From Vibrio sp. SCSIO 43137 (GTDB lineage Bacteria > Pseudomonadota > Gammaproteobacteria > Enterobacterales > Vibrionaceae), in the NCBI RefSeq assembly GCF_028201475.1, contig NZ_CP116383.1, positions 1,116,001 to 1,180,000 on the forward strand: 64,000 nucleotides of DNA. The letters are read 5' to 3'. Positions 23,444 through 33,380 of this stretch are shown here, one piece after another. The position numbers were made by a program, and so were the translations under genes. Below the pieces are notes generated by a model. It searched no databases. It was not told where the DNA came from and worked only from the letters and a program-made list of their open reading frames with translations. How positions within the stretch are numbered: the stretch's first letter is position 1; every line of letters begins with the position of its first letter.

Positions 23444-24580
23444 ATGTTTGATTACGAAATCTTGCGTTTTATCTGGTGGGTACTGGTAGGCGTTCTTCTT
23501 ATCGGATTCGCTATTGCTGATGGTTTTGATATGGGTGTAGGCGCACTGGTTCCGGTTCTGGGTAAAACAGACAACGAACGTCGCGTGATGATCAACTCTA
23601 TTGCCCCGCACTGGGACGGTAACCAGGTGTGGCTTATTACCGCCGGTGGTGCTCTGTTTGCTGCATGGCCGCTGGTTTACGCAACCTCTTTCTCAGGTTT
23701 CTATCTGGCGATGGTGGTGACTCTGGCTGCTCTTTGGCTTCGTCCTATTGGTCTGGACTACCGTTCAAAGCTGGAAGACAAAAAATGGCGCAACTACTGG
23801 GATATCGCTATCAGTATCTCCGGTTTTGTTCCGCCGGTAATCTTCGGTGTTGCCTTTGGTAACCTGCTGCAGGGTGTACCATTTGTACTGAGTGACCTGA
23901 TTATGCCTAGCTACCACGGTTCATTCTTTGCACTGCTTAATCCGTTTGCGCTGGTTTGTGGTCTGATTAGCCTTGGTATGTTCCTGATGATGGGCACAAC
24001 CTGGCTACAAATGAAAACCACAGATGAGGTGTATAACCGCGCCCGCAACCTGACTAAAATTGTTGCTCTTGCAGTAACGGTACTGTTCGTTATCGCCGGC
24101 ATCTGGATTCAGGGCATCGAAGGCTATGTGATCAAGAGTGAAATCGACACCATGGCGGCATCGAACCCACTAAATAAAGAAGTGGTACGTGAAGCGGGTG
24201 CGTGGATGGCTAACTTTTACAACTATCCGCTAATGTGGCTGGCACCTGTACTGGGTGCAGTGATGCCGCTGGTTGTCATTGTGGCGACACGTGCTGAAAA
24301 ATCTGGTCTGGCATTCCTTGCGTCAAGTCTGACTGTGGCGGGTGTTATCCTGACTGCCGGATTTACTATGTTCCCGTTTGTGATGCCTTCAAGCATGGAA
24401 CCAAGCCATAGCTTAACCATGTGGGATTCTACATCCAGTGAGCTTACCCTGCAAATCATGACAGCAGTAGCTGCCGTTATGGTACCGGTAATACTGAGCT
24501 ATACCGCATGGGCTTACTATAAAATGTTCGGTCGTCTGGATAACCAGTTTATCGAAGAAAACAAAAACTCACTGTACTAA
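23444..24580 (+). CDS. cydB: Cytochrome bd ubiquinol oxidase subunit II
   Basis: CydB is the structural partner of CydA. The 378-residue membrane protein has the family N-terminus FDYEILRFIWWVLVG and GFDMGVGALVPVLG, with the tract ATSFSGFYLAMVVTLAALWLRP and eight or nine membrane segments. It follows cydA by 15 nt behind an AGGAGAG site and precedes cydX by 12 nt. Confidence 0.97.
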   Translation: MFDYEILRFIWWVLVGVLLIGFAIADGFDMGVGALVPVLGKTDNERRVMINSIAPHWDGNQVWLITAGGALFAAWPLVYATSFSGFYLAMVVTLAALWLRPIGLDYRSKLEDKKWRNYWDIAISISGFVPPVIFGVAFGNLLQGVPFVLSDLIMPSYHGSFFALLNPFALVCGLISLGMFLMMGTTWLQMKTTDEVYNRARNLTKIVALAVTVLFVIAGIWIQGIEGYVIKSEIDTMAASNPLNKEVVREAGAWMANFYNYPLMWLAPVLGAVMPLVVIVATRAEKSGLAFLASSLTVAGVILTAGFTMFPFVMPSSMEPSHSLTMWDSTSSELTLQIMTAVAAVMVPVILSYTAWAYYKMFGRLDNQFIEENKNSLY

Positions 24581-24592
24581 GGAGCATAGATT

Positions 24593-24700
24593 ATGTGGTA
24601 TTTCGCTTGGATTTTAGGTGTATTACTGGCGTGCGCATTCGGCATTATCAACGCGCTCTGGCTGGAACATTCAGAAATGATGGATAAAGATAGTGAGTAA
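24593..24700 (+). CDS. cydX: Cytochrome bd small subunit CydX
   Basis: A 35-residue single-pass membrane peptide (starts MWYFAWILGVLLACAFG, ends HSEMMDKDSE). CydX stabilises the haem-containing CydAB complex. The motif MWYF-W-LG with a downstream NALWLE is that of gamma-proteobacterial CydX. It lies 12 nt after cydB behind AAGGAG, and the next gene overlaps it by 8 nt. Confidence 0.95.
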   Translation: MWYFAWILGVLLACAFGIINALWLEHSEMMDKDSE

Positions 24701-24998
24701 ACTGGCGGGTCAGGTTGATAACTGGCATCGCCCGATAGATAAAGCCCTGTTCCGGGCTTTATCTTTTCTGCTGGCCATCGGCCATGCCGGATTGATTTTG
24801 TGGGAACCAAACCAATATGCCGAGGCAATTGGCGGTTTTAATGTGGTAATAGCACCACTGCTTATCTGGGCAATATGCTCAGGGGTGATATTCGGTATTG
24901 GTTTTGTACAGAGAAGCCCATACTGGCGGCTGTTTTTCAGCCCCTACCTGTCGCTGACGATACTTCTGTATCTGACCGCACTTTATCTCTTCGCTTAA
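24693..24998 (+). CDS. ybgE: Cyd operon protein YbgE
   Basis: A 101-residue inner-membrane protein of the YbgE family, found downstream of cydAB in enterobacteria and vibrios, with no defined biochemical role. About three hydrophobic segments are visible (around residues 20-38, 48-68 and 80-100). The start is GTG, inside the end of cydX, so translation is coupled. A terminator follows. Confidence 0.85.
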   Translation: MSKLAGQVDNWHRPIDKALFRALSFLLAIGHAGLILWEPNQYAEAIGGFNVVIAPLLIWAICSGVIFGIGFVQRSPYWRLFFSPYLSLTILLYLTALYLFA

Positions 24999-25010
24999 AA
25001 AAGCATCAAA

Positions 25011-25045
25011 TTGAAGCGCATCCTTAGTGAGCGCTTCAATTTTTT
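25011..25045 (+). terminator. cyd operon terminator
   Basis: A perfect TTGAAGCGC/GCGCTTCAA stem with an 11-nt loop and a T tract lies 12 nt after ybgE and separates the cyd unit from ybgC-tol. Confidence 0.9.
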
Positions 25046-25135
25046 ATCATCTGCAACAAAAAAAGTTTGTCCGCATCGTACTATTTCCTTTTGATAGGGT
25101 ATAGTTAGCCATTATTTTAATTTTCAATATTGGTA

Positions 25136-25558
25136 ATGGTTGTGGAGCAAGCAATAGCCCCTCAGTTTCGTTGGCCTGTCACCGTCTACTACGAAGACAC
25201 GGATGCAGGCGGAGTTGTCTATCATTCAAACTATCTGAAGTATTTTGAAAGAGCGCGGACTGAACTCTTACGCTCTGTTGGTGTCTCTCAACAGGTACTA
25301 CTTGAACAACAAACCGGTTTTGTTGTTCGCCATATGGACATCGATTTTTTGCTGGGTGCAAAGCTGGATGAACATCTGACGGTAGTTACAACCATTGCAG
25401 AATTAAAAAAAGCGTCGATTAGCTTTTGTCAGGAAATGGTTAATCATCAGGGTGACGTCTTGTGCAGAGCGACTGTTAAGGTAGCATGCGTAAACAGTTT
25501 AAAAATGAAACCTAAAGCGATCCCGGGTTCAATTATTGCGGAGTTAAAGTCAGAGTGA
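25136..25558 (+). CDS. ybgC: YbgC-type acyl-CoA thioesterase of the tol-pal locus
   Basis: A hotdog-fold thioesterase of about 140 residues. The 4-hydroxybenzoyl-CoA-thioesterase-like motif [26 protein letters not shown] carries the catalytic Asp. E. coli YbgC acts on short-chain acyl-CoAs and is tied to the cell-envelope Tol locus. The start is uncertain: an ATG is chosen, but a TTG six bases upstream and a GTG six bases downstream are in frame and no ribosome site decides. Its stop overlaps the tolQ GTG. Confidence 0.92.
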   Translation: MVVEQAIAPQFRWPVTVYYEDTDAGGVVYHSNYLKYFERARTELLRSVGVSQQVLLEQQTGFVVRHMDIDFLLGAKLDEHLTVVTTIAELKKASISFCQEMVNHQGDVLCRATVKVACVNSLKMKPKAIPGSIIAELKSE

Positions 25559-26238
25559 ATGCCGAAATTTCTATTCTAGATCTATTTTTGCAGGCCGGTT
25601 TACTGGTTAAGTTGGTTATGTTGGTGTTACTGGGTATGTCCGTTGCATCATGGGCAATGATCATTCAACGCAGCAAAGTGCTCTCTTCAGCAATTAAAGA
25701 TGCCAGTGAGTTTGAAGACAAATTCTGGTCTACTCAGGATCTTTCTCAGCTATATCAGCAAGTAAAAGCGCGTAAAGATAACCTTTCCGGAACGGAAGAG
25801 ATTTTTTATTCAGGTTTTACCGAGTTTGCCCGTCTGAGAAGAACAGCTGGTTCATCCCGCGATTCAGTGATGGACGGAACCGGACGTGCCATGCGGGTAA
25901 GTGTTTCCCGTGAAGTGGATGAGCTTGAAACCAGCCTGCCGTTTCTGGCAACCGTAGGTTCCATCAGCCCTTATATCGGCCTGTTTGGTACGGTCTGGGG
26001 AATTATGCACGCCTTTATCGCTCTGGGTGAAGTAAAGCAGGCAACCCTGTCAATGGTTGCCCCCGGTATCGCCGAGGCGCTGGTTGCTACGGCAATGGGT
26101 CTGTTTGCAGCTATTCCGGCAGTAATGGCTTATAACCGCTTAAGTAACCGTGTTAGTAAGCTTGAGCACTCATATGCCACCTTCTCTGAAGAGTTCCACA
26201 GTATTCTCCACCGTCAGGCGATGAGCGATAAGGAATAG
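25555..26238 (+). CDS. tolQ: Tol-Pal system proton channel subunit TolQ
   Basis: TolQ, with TolR, forms the proton-driven motor that energises TolA and outer-membrane constriction during division. The 227-residue protein has three membrane segments (about residues 16-36, 130-152 and 165-190), with the family stretch [24 protein letters not shown]. It starts at GTG ([11 protein letters not shown]) overlapping ybgC by 4 nt; tolR follows after 2 nt. Confidence 0.97.
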   Translation: MNAEISILDLFLQAGLLVKLVMLVLLGMSVASWAMIIQRSKVLSSAIKDASEFEDKFWSTQDLSQLYQQVKARKDNLSGTEEIFYSGFTEFARLRRTAGSSRDSVMDGTGRAMRVSVSREVDELETSLPFLATVGSISPYIGLFGTVWGIMHAFIALGEVKQATLSMVAPGIAEALVATAMGLFAAIPAVMAYNRLSNRVSKLEHSYATFSEEFHSILHRQAMSDKE

Positions 26239-26240
26239 TC

Positions 26241-26684
26241 ATGGCGGGTTATCAACCGAAAAAGCGTAAGCTGACTGCAGAGATTAACGTCGTTCCTTAT
26301 ATCGACGTTATGCTTGTGCTGCTGATTATCTTTATGGTGACATCACCCTTTGTTACTCAGGGGGTTGATGTGGAACTGCCGGCAACCTCTTCGGCAAAAC
26401 CAGCTTCGGAACTGGCCGGTGAAGATAACGCCAGCTTTATTATTGTCGAGATTGATCAAGAGGGTAATCTTGGCCTGAGTGTAAATAACGAAGAGGTAAA
26501 ACGCGGTCTCTCCCTTCAGGATGTGCTGATAAGGGTAAAAGCGGAGCTTTCCATATCGCCGACATCACCGGTTGCCGTAGGTGGTGATGCTGCCACACCA
26601 TACTCAGAGATTGTACTGGTGCTTGATGAACTTAACCGCGCAGGTATAGAGAAAGTCGGCCTGCTGACGGAAATAAAGGAATAG
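26241..26684 (+). CDS. tolR: Tol-Pal system protein TolR
   Basis: TolR is the ExbD-like partner of TolQ. The 147-residue protein has one N-terminal membrane helix containing the key aspartate (VVPYIDVMLVLLIIFMV, D23) that carries protons, then a periplasmic domain with the VAVGGDAATPYSEIV signature. It starts 2 nt after tolQ. Confidence 0.97.
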   Translation: MAGYQPKKRKLTAEINVVPYIDVMLVLLIIFMVTSPFVTQGVDVELPATSSAKPASELAGEDNASFIIVEIDQEGNLGLSVNNEEVKRGLSLQDVLIRVKAELSISPTSPVAVGGDAATPYSEIVLVLDELNRAGIEKVGLLTEIKE

Positions 26685-26696
26685 TTTTAGCCGTAG

Positions 26697-27773
26697 ATGA
26701 AAAATAATAACAAGTTTACATCAGCGATAGCTATCTCAGTGGTACTGCACCTTTTGTTAGTGGCAGCACTGCTATGGGGAACCGATTTTAATATGTCTAA
26801 ACCAGAGCCGGTCGGCAATCTGGTTCAGGCTGTGGTGATTGATCCGAACGTTGTCAGACGTCAGGCAAACGAAATCAGAAGTCAGCGTGAATCTGCCGCT
26901 AAGGCGGAAAGAGAGCGTCTGGAAAAGCTGCGTAAGCAGACAGAGCAACTGGAGAAAAACCGCAAAGAGGAAGAGGCCAGAATCCGTAAGCTTCAGGAAG
27001 ATAAAGCCAAAGCCGATAAAGCGGCCCGTGAGGCAGAAAAACAGCGCAAGGCGGAAATAGAAAAAGTCCGTAAAGAGAAAGAGCGTCTGGCAAAAGCAGA
27101 AGCGGAGCGCAAGAAGCAGCAGGAAGCGGCCAAAAAAGCTGAGCAGCAGAGAATAGAAAAACAGAAACAGCTGGAAAAGGCTGAGAAAGCGCGTATTGCT
27201 AAGCAGAAAGCGATTGAGAAAGCAGAACAAGAGCGCATAGCCAAAGAGAAAGCGGCTAAGCAGGCAGAAGAAAAAGCGCGCCTGGAAAGAGAAAAAGCTA
27301 AGAAAGCCGAAGCAGAACGCATCGCTAAAGAGAAAGAGCGTGCAGCTGCGGCTGAAAAAGCCCGTAAGGAGAAAGAACGCCTGAAGCAGTTAGAGCGTGA
27401 GCGCAAAGAGCAGGAAGCCGCTCTGGGCGATATCTTTGCCGGCCTTGAGCAAGAAGCTTCGCAGAACCTGTCTGCCAAAGAGCGTTTTGTCGCTTCAGAG
27501 GTAGACCGTTACGGCGCCATCTATACTCAACTGATTCAGAACAACTTATTGCAGGATGAATCCTACCTTGGCAAATCGTGCCGGGTTAACTTAAGATTAC
27601 TTCCGACAGGAAAAGACGCCATACTTAGTGATGTTAAGGTACTCTCCGGAGATAAGCGTGTTTGTGCTGCAACAAAACGAGCTGTCGCTCAGGTTCGCAG
27701 CTTCCCGCTGCCTGACGATAAAGATGTGGTAGCTAAGCTAAGAGATATCAACTTAACATTTGCGCCCGAGTAA
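26697..27773 (+). CDS. tolA: Tol-Pal system protein TolA
   Basis: TolA spans the periplasm from the inner membrane to Pal/TolB. It has 358 residues: an N-terminal membrane anchor (about 8-27) with the conserved SVVLHLLLV, a Lys/Glu/Ala-rich alpha-helical rod (about 60-245; repeated KAE, AKKAE and RIAKEK units), and a C-terminal domain (about 265-358) with conserved [12 protein letters not shown] and the last segment LNLTF-type strand INLTFAPE. The low-complexity DNA of the rod creates long antisense open frames that are not genes. Confidence 0.95.
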   Translation: MKNNNKFTSAIAISVVLHLLLVAALLWGTDFNMSKPEPVGNLVQAVVIDPNVVRRQANEIRSQRESAAKAERERLEKLRKQTEQLEKNRKEEEARIRKLQEDKAKADKAAREAEKQRKAEIEKVRKEKERLAKAEAERKKQQEAAKKAEQQRIEKQKQLEKAEKARIAKQKAIEKAEQERIAKEKAAKQAEEKARLEREKAKKAEAERIAKEKERAAAAEKARKEKERLKQLERERKEQEAALGDIFAGLEQEASQNLSAKERFVASEVDRYGAIYTQLIQNNLLQDESYLGKSCRVNLRLLPTGKDAILSDVKVLSGDKRVCAATKRAVAQVRSFPLPDDKDVVAKLRDINLTFAPE

Positions 27774-27790
27774 TAGGAAAAGGAATTACA

Positions 27791-29143
27791 GTGATTAAAA
27801 AACTTATTACAGGATTACTTATTCTGGTAACAGGCTACGCTAACGCCGCGTTGGAACTGGTCATTACCGAAGGAATAAACTCAGCCCGTCCCATCGCCAT
27901 AGTACCGTTTAAATGGCAGGGAGAGAAAAAGCTGCCACAAAATATCTCTGCTATTGTTTCTTCAGATCTGCAGCGTAGCGGTAAGTTCAGCCCGGTGGCA
28001 GTAAACAAAATGCCACAAACTCCTTATACGGATAGTGAGATAGATTTCTCTGCTTGGACAGGGTTGGGCGTTGATGCACTTCTTACCGGAACCATTACTC
28101 AGAATGCTGAGGGTAAGTTTGTCATCGACTACCAGCTTGTGGATGTCGTGCGCGGACAGCTAACGGACGGACAGAGCAAAGCGTTGGATGCAAACGGCAA
28201 TCTGGTACTTTCCAAAGACCATATTCTGTTCCATAAAAAGTCCATTCCACTTAGCGCAAATCAGCTACGTAAATACGCCCACAAGATTTCTAACTTTGTA
28301 TTTGAGCAACTGACGGGTGAAAGAGGCGCATTCCTGACCCGAATCGCCTATGTCGTGGTTAACGATGACGACAAATATAAATATCAGCTGAGAGTGGCGG
28401 ATTACGACGGCTACGATGAGCGTCTGGTTTTGCGTTCTAAGCAACCACTTATGTCTCCGGCATGGTCTCCTGACGGACGTCAGCTGGCCTATGTAAGTTT
28501 CCAAAATGCCCGTGCTGAGATATTTATCATGGATATCTATACCGGCAAACGTGAAAAATTAACTTCATTCCCTCGTCATAATGGTGCGCCAAGATTCTCA
28601 CCAGATGGCAAAACACTGGCTATTGTTTTATCAAAAACCGGTAGCCTTCAGGTCTACACGCTAGACTTGCAATCGCGAAAACTGAAACAAATAACGAGCG
28701 GAAGATCAAATAATACGGAACCATTTTGGTATCCAGACGGACAATCTCTCATATTTACTTCAGATCGGGGTGGTAAACCTCAGATTTATCGAGTAAATTT
28801 GTTAGACGGTTCGACTAACCGTTTAACTTGGCAGGGTAGCCAGAATTTGGGTGGTCAAATTACACCGGACGGACGCTTTATGATTATGGTAAATCGTTCC
28901 AATTCCGGCTTTAATCTGGCAAAACAAGATCTGGAGACGGGAGCCGTTCAGGTGTTAACCAGAACACTTCTGGATGAATCCCCAAGTATTGCCCCGAATG
29001 GTGGAATGGTCATATACAGTTCGATCTACAGAAAGAAAAACGTACTTTCTCTTGTATCGATAGATGGTCGTTTTAAAGCTAGATTACCGGCAACAAATGG
29101 GCGTGTAAGAGCTCCCGCATGGTCACCGTTTTTAAGCAACTAA
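27791..29143 (+). CDS. tolB: Tol-Pal system beta-propeller protein TolB
   Basis: TolB is a periplasmic protein that binds Pal and dissociates it from peptidoglycan. It has 450 residues: a signal peptide (about 1-19, ending YANA), an N-terminal domain that contains GVDALLTGT, and a six-bladed propeller from about residue 200 with repeated [26 protein letters not shown] and [12 protein letters not shown] motifs. The start is GTG behind AAAGGAATT, 17 nt after tolA. Confidence 0.97.
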   Translation: MIKKLITGLLILVTGYANAALELVITEGINSARPIAIVPFKWQGEKKLPQNISAIVSSDLQRSGKFSPVAVNKMPQTPYTDSEIDFSAWTGLGVDALLTGTITQNAEGKFVIDYQLVDVVRGQLTDGQSKALDANGNLVLSKDHILFHKKSIPLSANQLRKYAHKISNFVFEQLTGERGAFLTRIAYVVVNDDDKYKYQLRVADYDGYDERLVLRSKQPLMSPAWSPDGRQLAYVSFQNARAEIFIMDIYTGKREKLTSFPRHNGAPRFSPDGKTLAIVLSKTGSLQVYTLDLQSRKLKQITSGRSNNTEPFWYPDGQSLIFTSDRGGKPQIYRVNLLDGSTNRLTWQGSQNLGGQITPDGRFMIMVNRSNSGFNLAKQDLETGAVQVLTRTLLDESPSIAPNGGMVIYSSIYRKKNVLSLVSIDGRFKARLPATNGRVRAPAWSPFLSN

Positions 29144-29170
29144 GTTTTGAATTATTAAGGAATAAAAAAG

Positions 29171-29701
29171 ATGCAACTAAACAAGGTTCTGAAAGGGCTA
29201 CTTATTGCGCTACCAATTCTAGCAGTTACAGCATGTAGCTCTAGCAATGAAGCAACTGACGCTTCATCACAGCAGACTAACAACCAACAGACAGCGACTG
29301 ACGGCACTACGGTAGTAACTCCTGTAGGTCAGGATGCAAAACTGTCTGAGCAAGAGCTTAAAGAGCAAGCACTTCGCGAAAACCAGACTGTATTCTTCGC
29401 ATTTGACAATGCAACAGTGGCTGGCAGCTACGAAGAGATGCTGGCTGCTCACGCTGCATTCCTGAGCAAAGACCCATCAATCAAAGTGACTGTAGAAGGT
29501 CATGCTGATGAGCGTGGTACTCCTGAGTACAACATCGCACTGGGCGAGCGTCGTGCTGAAGCAGTATCTAAGTACCTGCAAGCTCTGGGTGTACAGGCTG
29601 ACCAAATCGCTATCATCAGCTATGGCGAAGAGAAACCACTGGTTCTTGGTCAAACTGAAGCAGCCTATGCGAAAAACCGTCGCGCGGTTATCGTATACTA
29701 A
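29171..29701 (+). CDS. pal: Peptidoglycan-associated lipoprotein
   Basis: Pal is an outer-membrane lipoprotein that binds peptidoglycan and TolB. The 176-residue protein has a signal sequence ending in the lipobox VTAC (Cys 22), a Ser/Gln/Thr-rich linker (to about 60) and an OmpA-like C-terminal domain with [22 protein letters not shown]. It lies 27 nt after tolB behind AAGGAATAAA. Confidence 0.97.
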   Translation: MQLNKVLKGLLIALPILAVTACSSSNEATDASSQQTNNQQTATDGTTVVTPVGQDAKLSEQELKEQALRENQTVFFAFDNATVAGSYEEMLAAHAAFLSKDPSIKVTVEGHADERGTPEYNIALGERRAEAVSKYLQALGVQADQIAIISYGEEKPLVLGQTEAAYAKNRRAVIVY

Positions 29702-29722
29702 TTAAGATTGAGGAAAGACCTC

Positions 29723-30508
29723 ATGAGCAGTAACCTGAAGCGAGCTGCTTCGCTTGTGTTACTGGCAAGTGCGGCGAATATTACATTCGCCGCACCAGCT
29801 CCAGTGGCAGATTTAAGCAGTGACACCTCCGCTACCTCCCAAACATCCAATCAAGTCTCTACTCCCGAAACTGATGTTCAGCGTCTGGAACGCCTATTGC
29901 GTAATCGCGCAACTGTACAGTTACAAATGCAGCAGCAAATCGATGAGATGACAGCCGAACTGGATGAACTCAGAGGTTTGGTGGAAAGAAACAGCTACGA
30001 CATGAAGCAGATGCTTGATCGTCAGCGCGAATTGTTTATTGAGATGGATAAGCTTCGTAACGAAGTGAAGACATCGGCAACCGCTGAAACTGACACATCT
30101 GATACAGGTAGTGAAGGTAACAGCGGTACTTACAGTTCTGATTTAGATGAAGAGGCGGCATACAAAAATGCGGTTGATCTGATCCTGAAGAAGAAAGACT
30201 ACGCTGGTGCTATCAATGCCTTTATTAAGTTCCAGTCTGATTTCCCTCAGTCAAACTTTACGCCTAACTCCCACTACTGGCTTGGCCAACTCTATTTTGC
30301 CAGAAAGCAGGATGCAGAAGCTGAGAAGAGCTTTTCTGCTGTGGTTTCGTTTAAAGATTCCAACAAACGAGCTGACTCACTGGTTAAGCTGGGTGATATA
30401 GCGACGCGCAATAAGCAGACGGCTAAAGCGAACAGCTATTATCAGCAGGTGATTAAAGAGCATCCGAACAGTGCTTCGGCTAAAGCAGCACAGAAGAAGT
30501 TGAAGTAA
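29723..30508 (+). CDS. cpoB: Cell division coordinator CpoB (YbgF)
   Basis: CpoB couples Tol function to peptidoglycan synthesis at division. It has a signal peptide (1-23, ending FAAP), an N-terminal coiled coil rich in Gln/Leu (about 50-115), a Ser/Thr/Gly-rich linker and C-terminal TPR repeats (about 142-261; YKNAVDLILKKKDYAGAI, HYWLGQLYFARK). A longer frame begins 15 nt upstream at TTG, but the ATG chosen follows GAGGAAAG and starts the signal peptide. It ends the tol-pal operon. Confidence 0.95.
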   Translation: MSSNLKRAASLVLLASAANITFAAPAPVADLSSDTSATSQTSNQVSTPETDVQRLERLLRNRATVQLQMQQQIDEMTAELDELRGLVERNSYDMKQMLDRQRELFIEMDKLRNEVKTSATAETDTSDTGSEGNSGTYSSDLDEEAAYKNAVDLILKKKDYAGAINAFIKFQSDFPQSNFTPNSHYWLGQLYFARKQDAEAEKSFSAVVSFKDSNKRADSLVKLGDIATRNKQTAKANSYYQQVIKEHPNSASAKAAQKKLK

Positions 30509-30529
30509 GCTTTGTGTGATATTTACGGA

Positions 30530-30558
30530 GGGTTCGCTATTACAGGCGAACCCTTTTT
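30530..30558 (+). terminator. tol-pal operon terminator
   Basis: A perfect GGGTTCGC/GCGAACCC stem with an 8-nt loop and five T follows cpoB by about 20 nt. The 180 bp from here to nadA contain no tRNA genes. Confidence 0.9.
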
Positions 30559-30742
30559 AGTTCTGAACAAACCTATTGCCACTCTTTACTCTTATTTCAG
30601 GTTATTCTGGCAACATGTTTAGAGAATGCTATAGACGAATTTACTATATGGAGATGTGCTGATTCCATAGTAAGTAACTTCACCTTATGCTTTGTTGGGT
30701 ATACAATGCTCGGATTATAGGAAGTTGCATAGAGCAAGAGCA

Positions 30743-31807
30743 ATGAGCCACATACTCGACTTAATAGAAACACCCGTTTATCCGTTCCCGCCAAAGCCGG
30801 TTCCGCTGACAGAAGAGCAAAAAGCGGCCCATATTGAAACCATCACCCGACTGTTAAAAGAGCGAGATGCTGTATTGATCGCTCACTATTATACGGATCC
30901 TGAAATTCAGGCTCTGGCAGAGAATACCGGTGGTTTTGTTGGTGATTCACTGGAAATGGCCAAGTTTGGTAACCGCCATCCGGCCAGTACCCTGATTATT
31001 GCCGGGGTTCGCTTTATGGGTGAGTCAGCTAAAATTCTGACTCCGGAAAAGACCATTCTGATGCCGAACCTTGAAGCTGAGTGTTCTCTGGATCTAGGCT
31101 GTCCTTCCGATAAATTTACCGAGTTCTGCGATGCCCATCCTGATCATACGGTTGTGGTGTACGCCAATACCTCAGCAGCGGTTAAAGCGCGTGCTGACTG
31201 GGTTGTTACATCCAGTATTGCCCTTGAGATTGTCGATCATCTGGATGCGGAAGATAAGAAAATTATCTGGGGTCCTGATCGTCACCTTGGCTCTTATATT
31301 GCCAATAAAACCGGTGCAGAGATGCTTCTCTGGCAGGGCGAGTGTGTAGTGCATGATGAGTTCTCCGCCAAAGCACTAAAGGATTTAAAAACGCAATATC
31401 CTGATGCTGCCATTCTGGTACACCCTGAATCACCGGCCTCTGTGGTAGAGCTTGCTGATGCAGTAGGGTCAACCAGTCAGTTAATTAAAGCGGCTAAAGA
31501 GCTGCCACATAAAAAACTGATTGTGGCGACAGATAAAGGTATCTTCTTTAAGATGCAGCAACTGGTTCCGGAAAAGGAGCTGATGGAAGCGCCAACAGCG
31601 GGAGCGGGAGCAACCTGCCGTAGCTGTGCTCACTGCCCGTGGATGGCAATGAATGGCTTAGCTGCTATTGAGAATGCACTGACAGAAGGCGCTGCAGAGC
31701 ATGAGATCTTCGTTGATGAAGAGGTACGTGTTAAGTCTCTTATCCCCCTTAACAGAATGCTGGACTTTGCCGAGCAACTTCAGTTAAGTACCAAAGGTAA
31801 CGCGTAA
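30743..31807 (+). CDS. nadA: Quinolinate synthase
   Basis: NadA is a 4Fe-4S enzyme that condenses iminoaspartate and dihydroxyacetone phosphate to quinolinate for NAD synthesis. It has 354 residues from the ATG chosen here ([16 protein letters not shown]); the frame runs 51 nt further upstream, but that part lacks family similarity. Cluster cysteines are visible in [13 protein letters not shown] and in the C-terminal [23 protein letters not shown] is a substrate-binding landmark. It lies downstream of cpoB, as in other gamma-proteobacteria. Confidence 0.97.
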   Translation: MSHILDLIETPVYPFPPKPVPLTEEQKAAHIETITRLLKERDAVLIAHYYTDPEIQALAENTGGFVGDSLEMAKFGNRHPASTLIIAGVRFMGESAKILTPEKTILMPNLEAECSLDLGCPSDKFTEFCDAHPDHTVVVYANTSAAVKARADWVVTSSIALEIVDHLDAEDKKIIWGPDRHLGSYIANKTGAEMLLWQGECVVHDEFSAKALKDLKTQYPDAAILVHPESPASVVELADAVGSTSQLIKAAKELPHKKLIVATDKGIFFKMQQLVPEKELMEAPTAGAGATCRSCAHCPWMAMNGLAAIENALTEGAAEHEIFVDEEVRVKSLIPLNRMLDFAEQLQLSTKGNA

Positions 31808-31829
31808 TACGCTTACTGTCCGAACAACA

Positions 31830-31863
31830 AAAAGCCCCGGAGTTTAAACTTGCGGGGCTTTTT
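31830..31863. terminator. Bidirectional terminator, nadA / YgfB-like gene
   Basis: An AAAAGCCCC/GGGGCTTTT stem encloses the inner palindrome AGTTTAAACT and has A/T tracts on both flanks. It lies between the converging nadA and YgfB-like genes. Confidence 0.9.
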
Positions 31864-31881
31864 ACATTTCGCTATTTGTTA

Positions 31882-32451
31882 TTACTGCTCTTCTGCCAGC
31901 ATAGCGCCACGCTGAGTAAGACCACACAACATAGTCGGAATGGCGTTAAAGATCTCCTCAAACTGATCCAGACCATCTACACCGTGCTCTTTCAGTGTTG
32001 CCAGTGAAGTTTCCGGATCAAATAGCATGCTAAGTGACAGCAGCACACCGCCCAGCAGGGCATTATCTTCGCTCTCTTCCGGCATCAGTGTTTCCCAGTC
32101 GTCCCTTGCAAGCTGCCAGCCCTGTAGTGCGCCTTCGGTAAACTGCTTGGTCTTCTCTGAGACAATCTCTTCTTCATCCAGGGTGCAACCTTCCGGCCAT
32201 TGCCATGTTCCTTCCAGCAGGGCTGGGCGGGCATGGTTCCAGATGGCGATAATAATATCGGCGTACTCTTCTAATTGCGCACCGTCAGTAAACGGGGCCA
32301 CTTCTTCTCCGCCCCATAAAAACGGAATCCATTCCGTTGGATCCAGTACATTCGGGGCTGCAGCCATTGCGGTAACAAAACCATAGGTTTGCGCTTCATT
32401 AAGTAGTTTGCCTTCCAGTTCAGGCTGCTCAAGTAGTTGTTGTAGATTCAA
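31882..32451 (-). CDS. UPF0149 (YgfB/YecA) family protein
   Basis: A 189-residue acidic, helical protein of the YgfB/YecA (UPF0149) family. Typical features are the YGFVTAMAAAP N-terminal segment, W-rich IPFLWGG, and the AIWNHARPALLEG motif; it lacks the C-terminal SEC-C zinc tail found in YecA of E. coli. Its role is not known from sequence. It stands alone, facing nadA. Confidence 0.85.
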   Translation of the reverse strand: MNLQQLLEQPELEGKLLNEAQTYGFVTAMAAAPNVLDPTEWIPFLWGGEEVAPFTDGAQLEEYADIIIAIWNHARPALLEGTWQWPEGCTLDEEEIVSEKTKQFTEGALQGWQLARDDWETLMPEESEDNALLGGVLLSLSMLFDPETSLATLKEHGVDGLDQFEEIFNAIPTMLCGLTQRGAMLAEEQ

Positions 32452-32766
32452 TGTCTTGATCTCTTGATGAATATTAATCCGATTCTAGCATAGCCAAAAG
32501 GGGAAGGTGATTTCTCAGTGCGAATTTGCCGGGATAATTTAACCCTGAGCCTAGTGAATTATTTTTGTCAAAGCCAAGCAAAATAGCGGATGCAACTGGT
32601 TACTGATTAATAAATAGTGAAAAGTTCAAAACATTTATTTAAAAACGGTATTTAAAACTGGTAAAAAGCTGTTTTAATAGCGCGGTAAACTGGCTCGTCA
32701 AGGTTTTGCCAGTTATATCGTTTGTGATTTATTGTTTTTAATAGATAAATATGCTGGAAATTGCTA
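32452..32766. other. Intergenic region between YgfB-like gene and alaE
   Basis: About 315 bp separate these divergent genes. It is AT-rich and should hold both promoters. I see no further recognisable element in it. Confidence 0.4.
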
Positions 32767-33225
32767 ATGAAGCCGCGCAACCCCTTTAATGTCAGACTGG
32801 TAGCTGCAGATATGTTCGCTATGGTGGTATTTTGTTTTGTCACCGGAATGTTTATAGAGATTATGATTTCAGGACTGAGTTTTGAGCAGTCACTGGCGTC
32901 GCGAACGTTGGCGATTCCGGTAAATATCGCAATTGCTCTGCCGTATGGCGTTTTCAGGGACTGGATTATCAGACAAGGTATGAAGTTATCGCGCAGCTCT
33001 CTGATGAAACAGCTGTCTGATTTGCTTTCGTTTGTTTCATTTCAGATCCCGGTGTATATCGCCATACTGTATACCGTTGGCGCAAGCCATGACCAGATAG
33101 TCGCCGCAGTAACAAGTAGTGTAGTGATGTTTAGTGTACTAGGTATGCTTTACGGACACTTCCTAGAAAGCTGCCGCCGCTGGTTCCGGGTTCCGGGTTA
33201 TTCAACAAGGGTAAACAATCATTAA
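32767..33225 (+). CDS. alaE: L-alanine exporter AlaE
   Basis: AlaE is a small inner-membrane exporter that prevents toxic accumulation of L-alanine. The 152-residue protein has four hydrophobic segments and family stretches AADMFAMVVFCFVTGMFIE, SRTLAIPVNIAIALPYG and YGHFLESCRRWFRV. The ATG was chosen over a TTG two codons upstream; a GGAAA site precedes it. The family is compact and well conserved, so the call is good. Confidence 0.9.
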   Translation: MKPRNPFNVRLVAADMFAMVVFCFVTGMFIEIMISGLSFEQSLASRTLAIPVNIAIALPYGVFRDWIIRQGMKLSRSSLMKQLSDLLSFVSFQIPVYIAILYTVGASHDQIVAAVTSSVVMFSVLGMLYGHFLESCRRWFRVPGYSTRVNNH

Positions 33226-33294
33226 TTGCCTGCACATTTCTATGGATTAAATTGGCATTGCCATAATCACAGGTGTAATATTTCAGCACCTTAT

Positions 33295-33324
33295 ATACTC
33301 AGGAAGGTTATTATTCCTGAGTAT
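33295..33324 (+). terminator. Hairpin between alaE and glpR
   Basis: A perfect 11-bp stem (ATACTCAGGAA/TTCCTGAGTAT) with an 8-nt loop ends 56 nt before the glpR GTG. It is followed only by TGCTTTA, so it is either a weak alaE terminator or a glpR leader structure. Confidence 0.55.
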
Positions 33325-33380
33325 TGCTTTACCGGGGCATGAAAATAAAGTCCGGAATATTTCATAGTGAAGGAATAAGA

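Noticed and set aside
26772..27478. Long antisense open frames opposite tolA
   Set aside because: They arise from the repetitive Lys/Glu/Ala codons of the TolA rod; their products are Phe/Leu/Cys- and Ser-rich low-complexity strings.
30559..30742. Possible tRNA cluster between cpoB and nadA, as in E. coli
   Set aside because: I read this 184-bp gap for cloverleaf motifs and found none.
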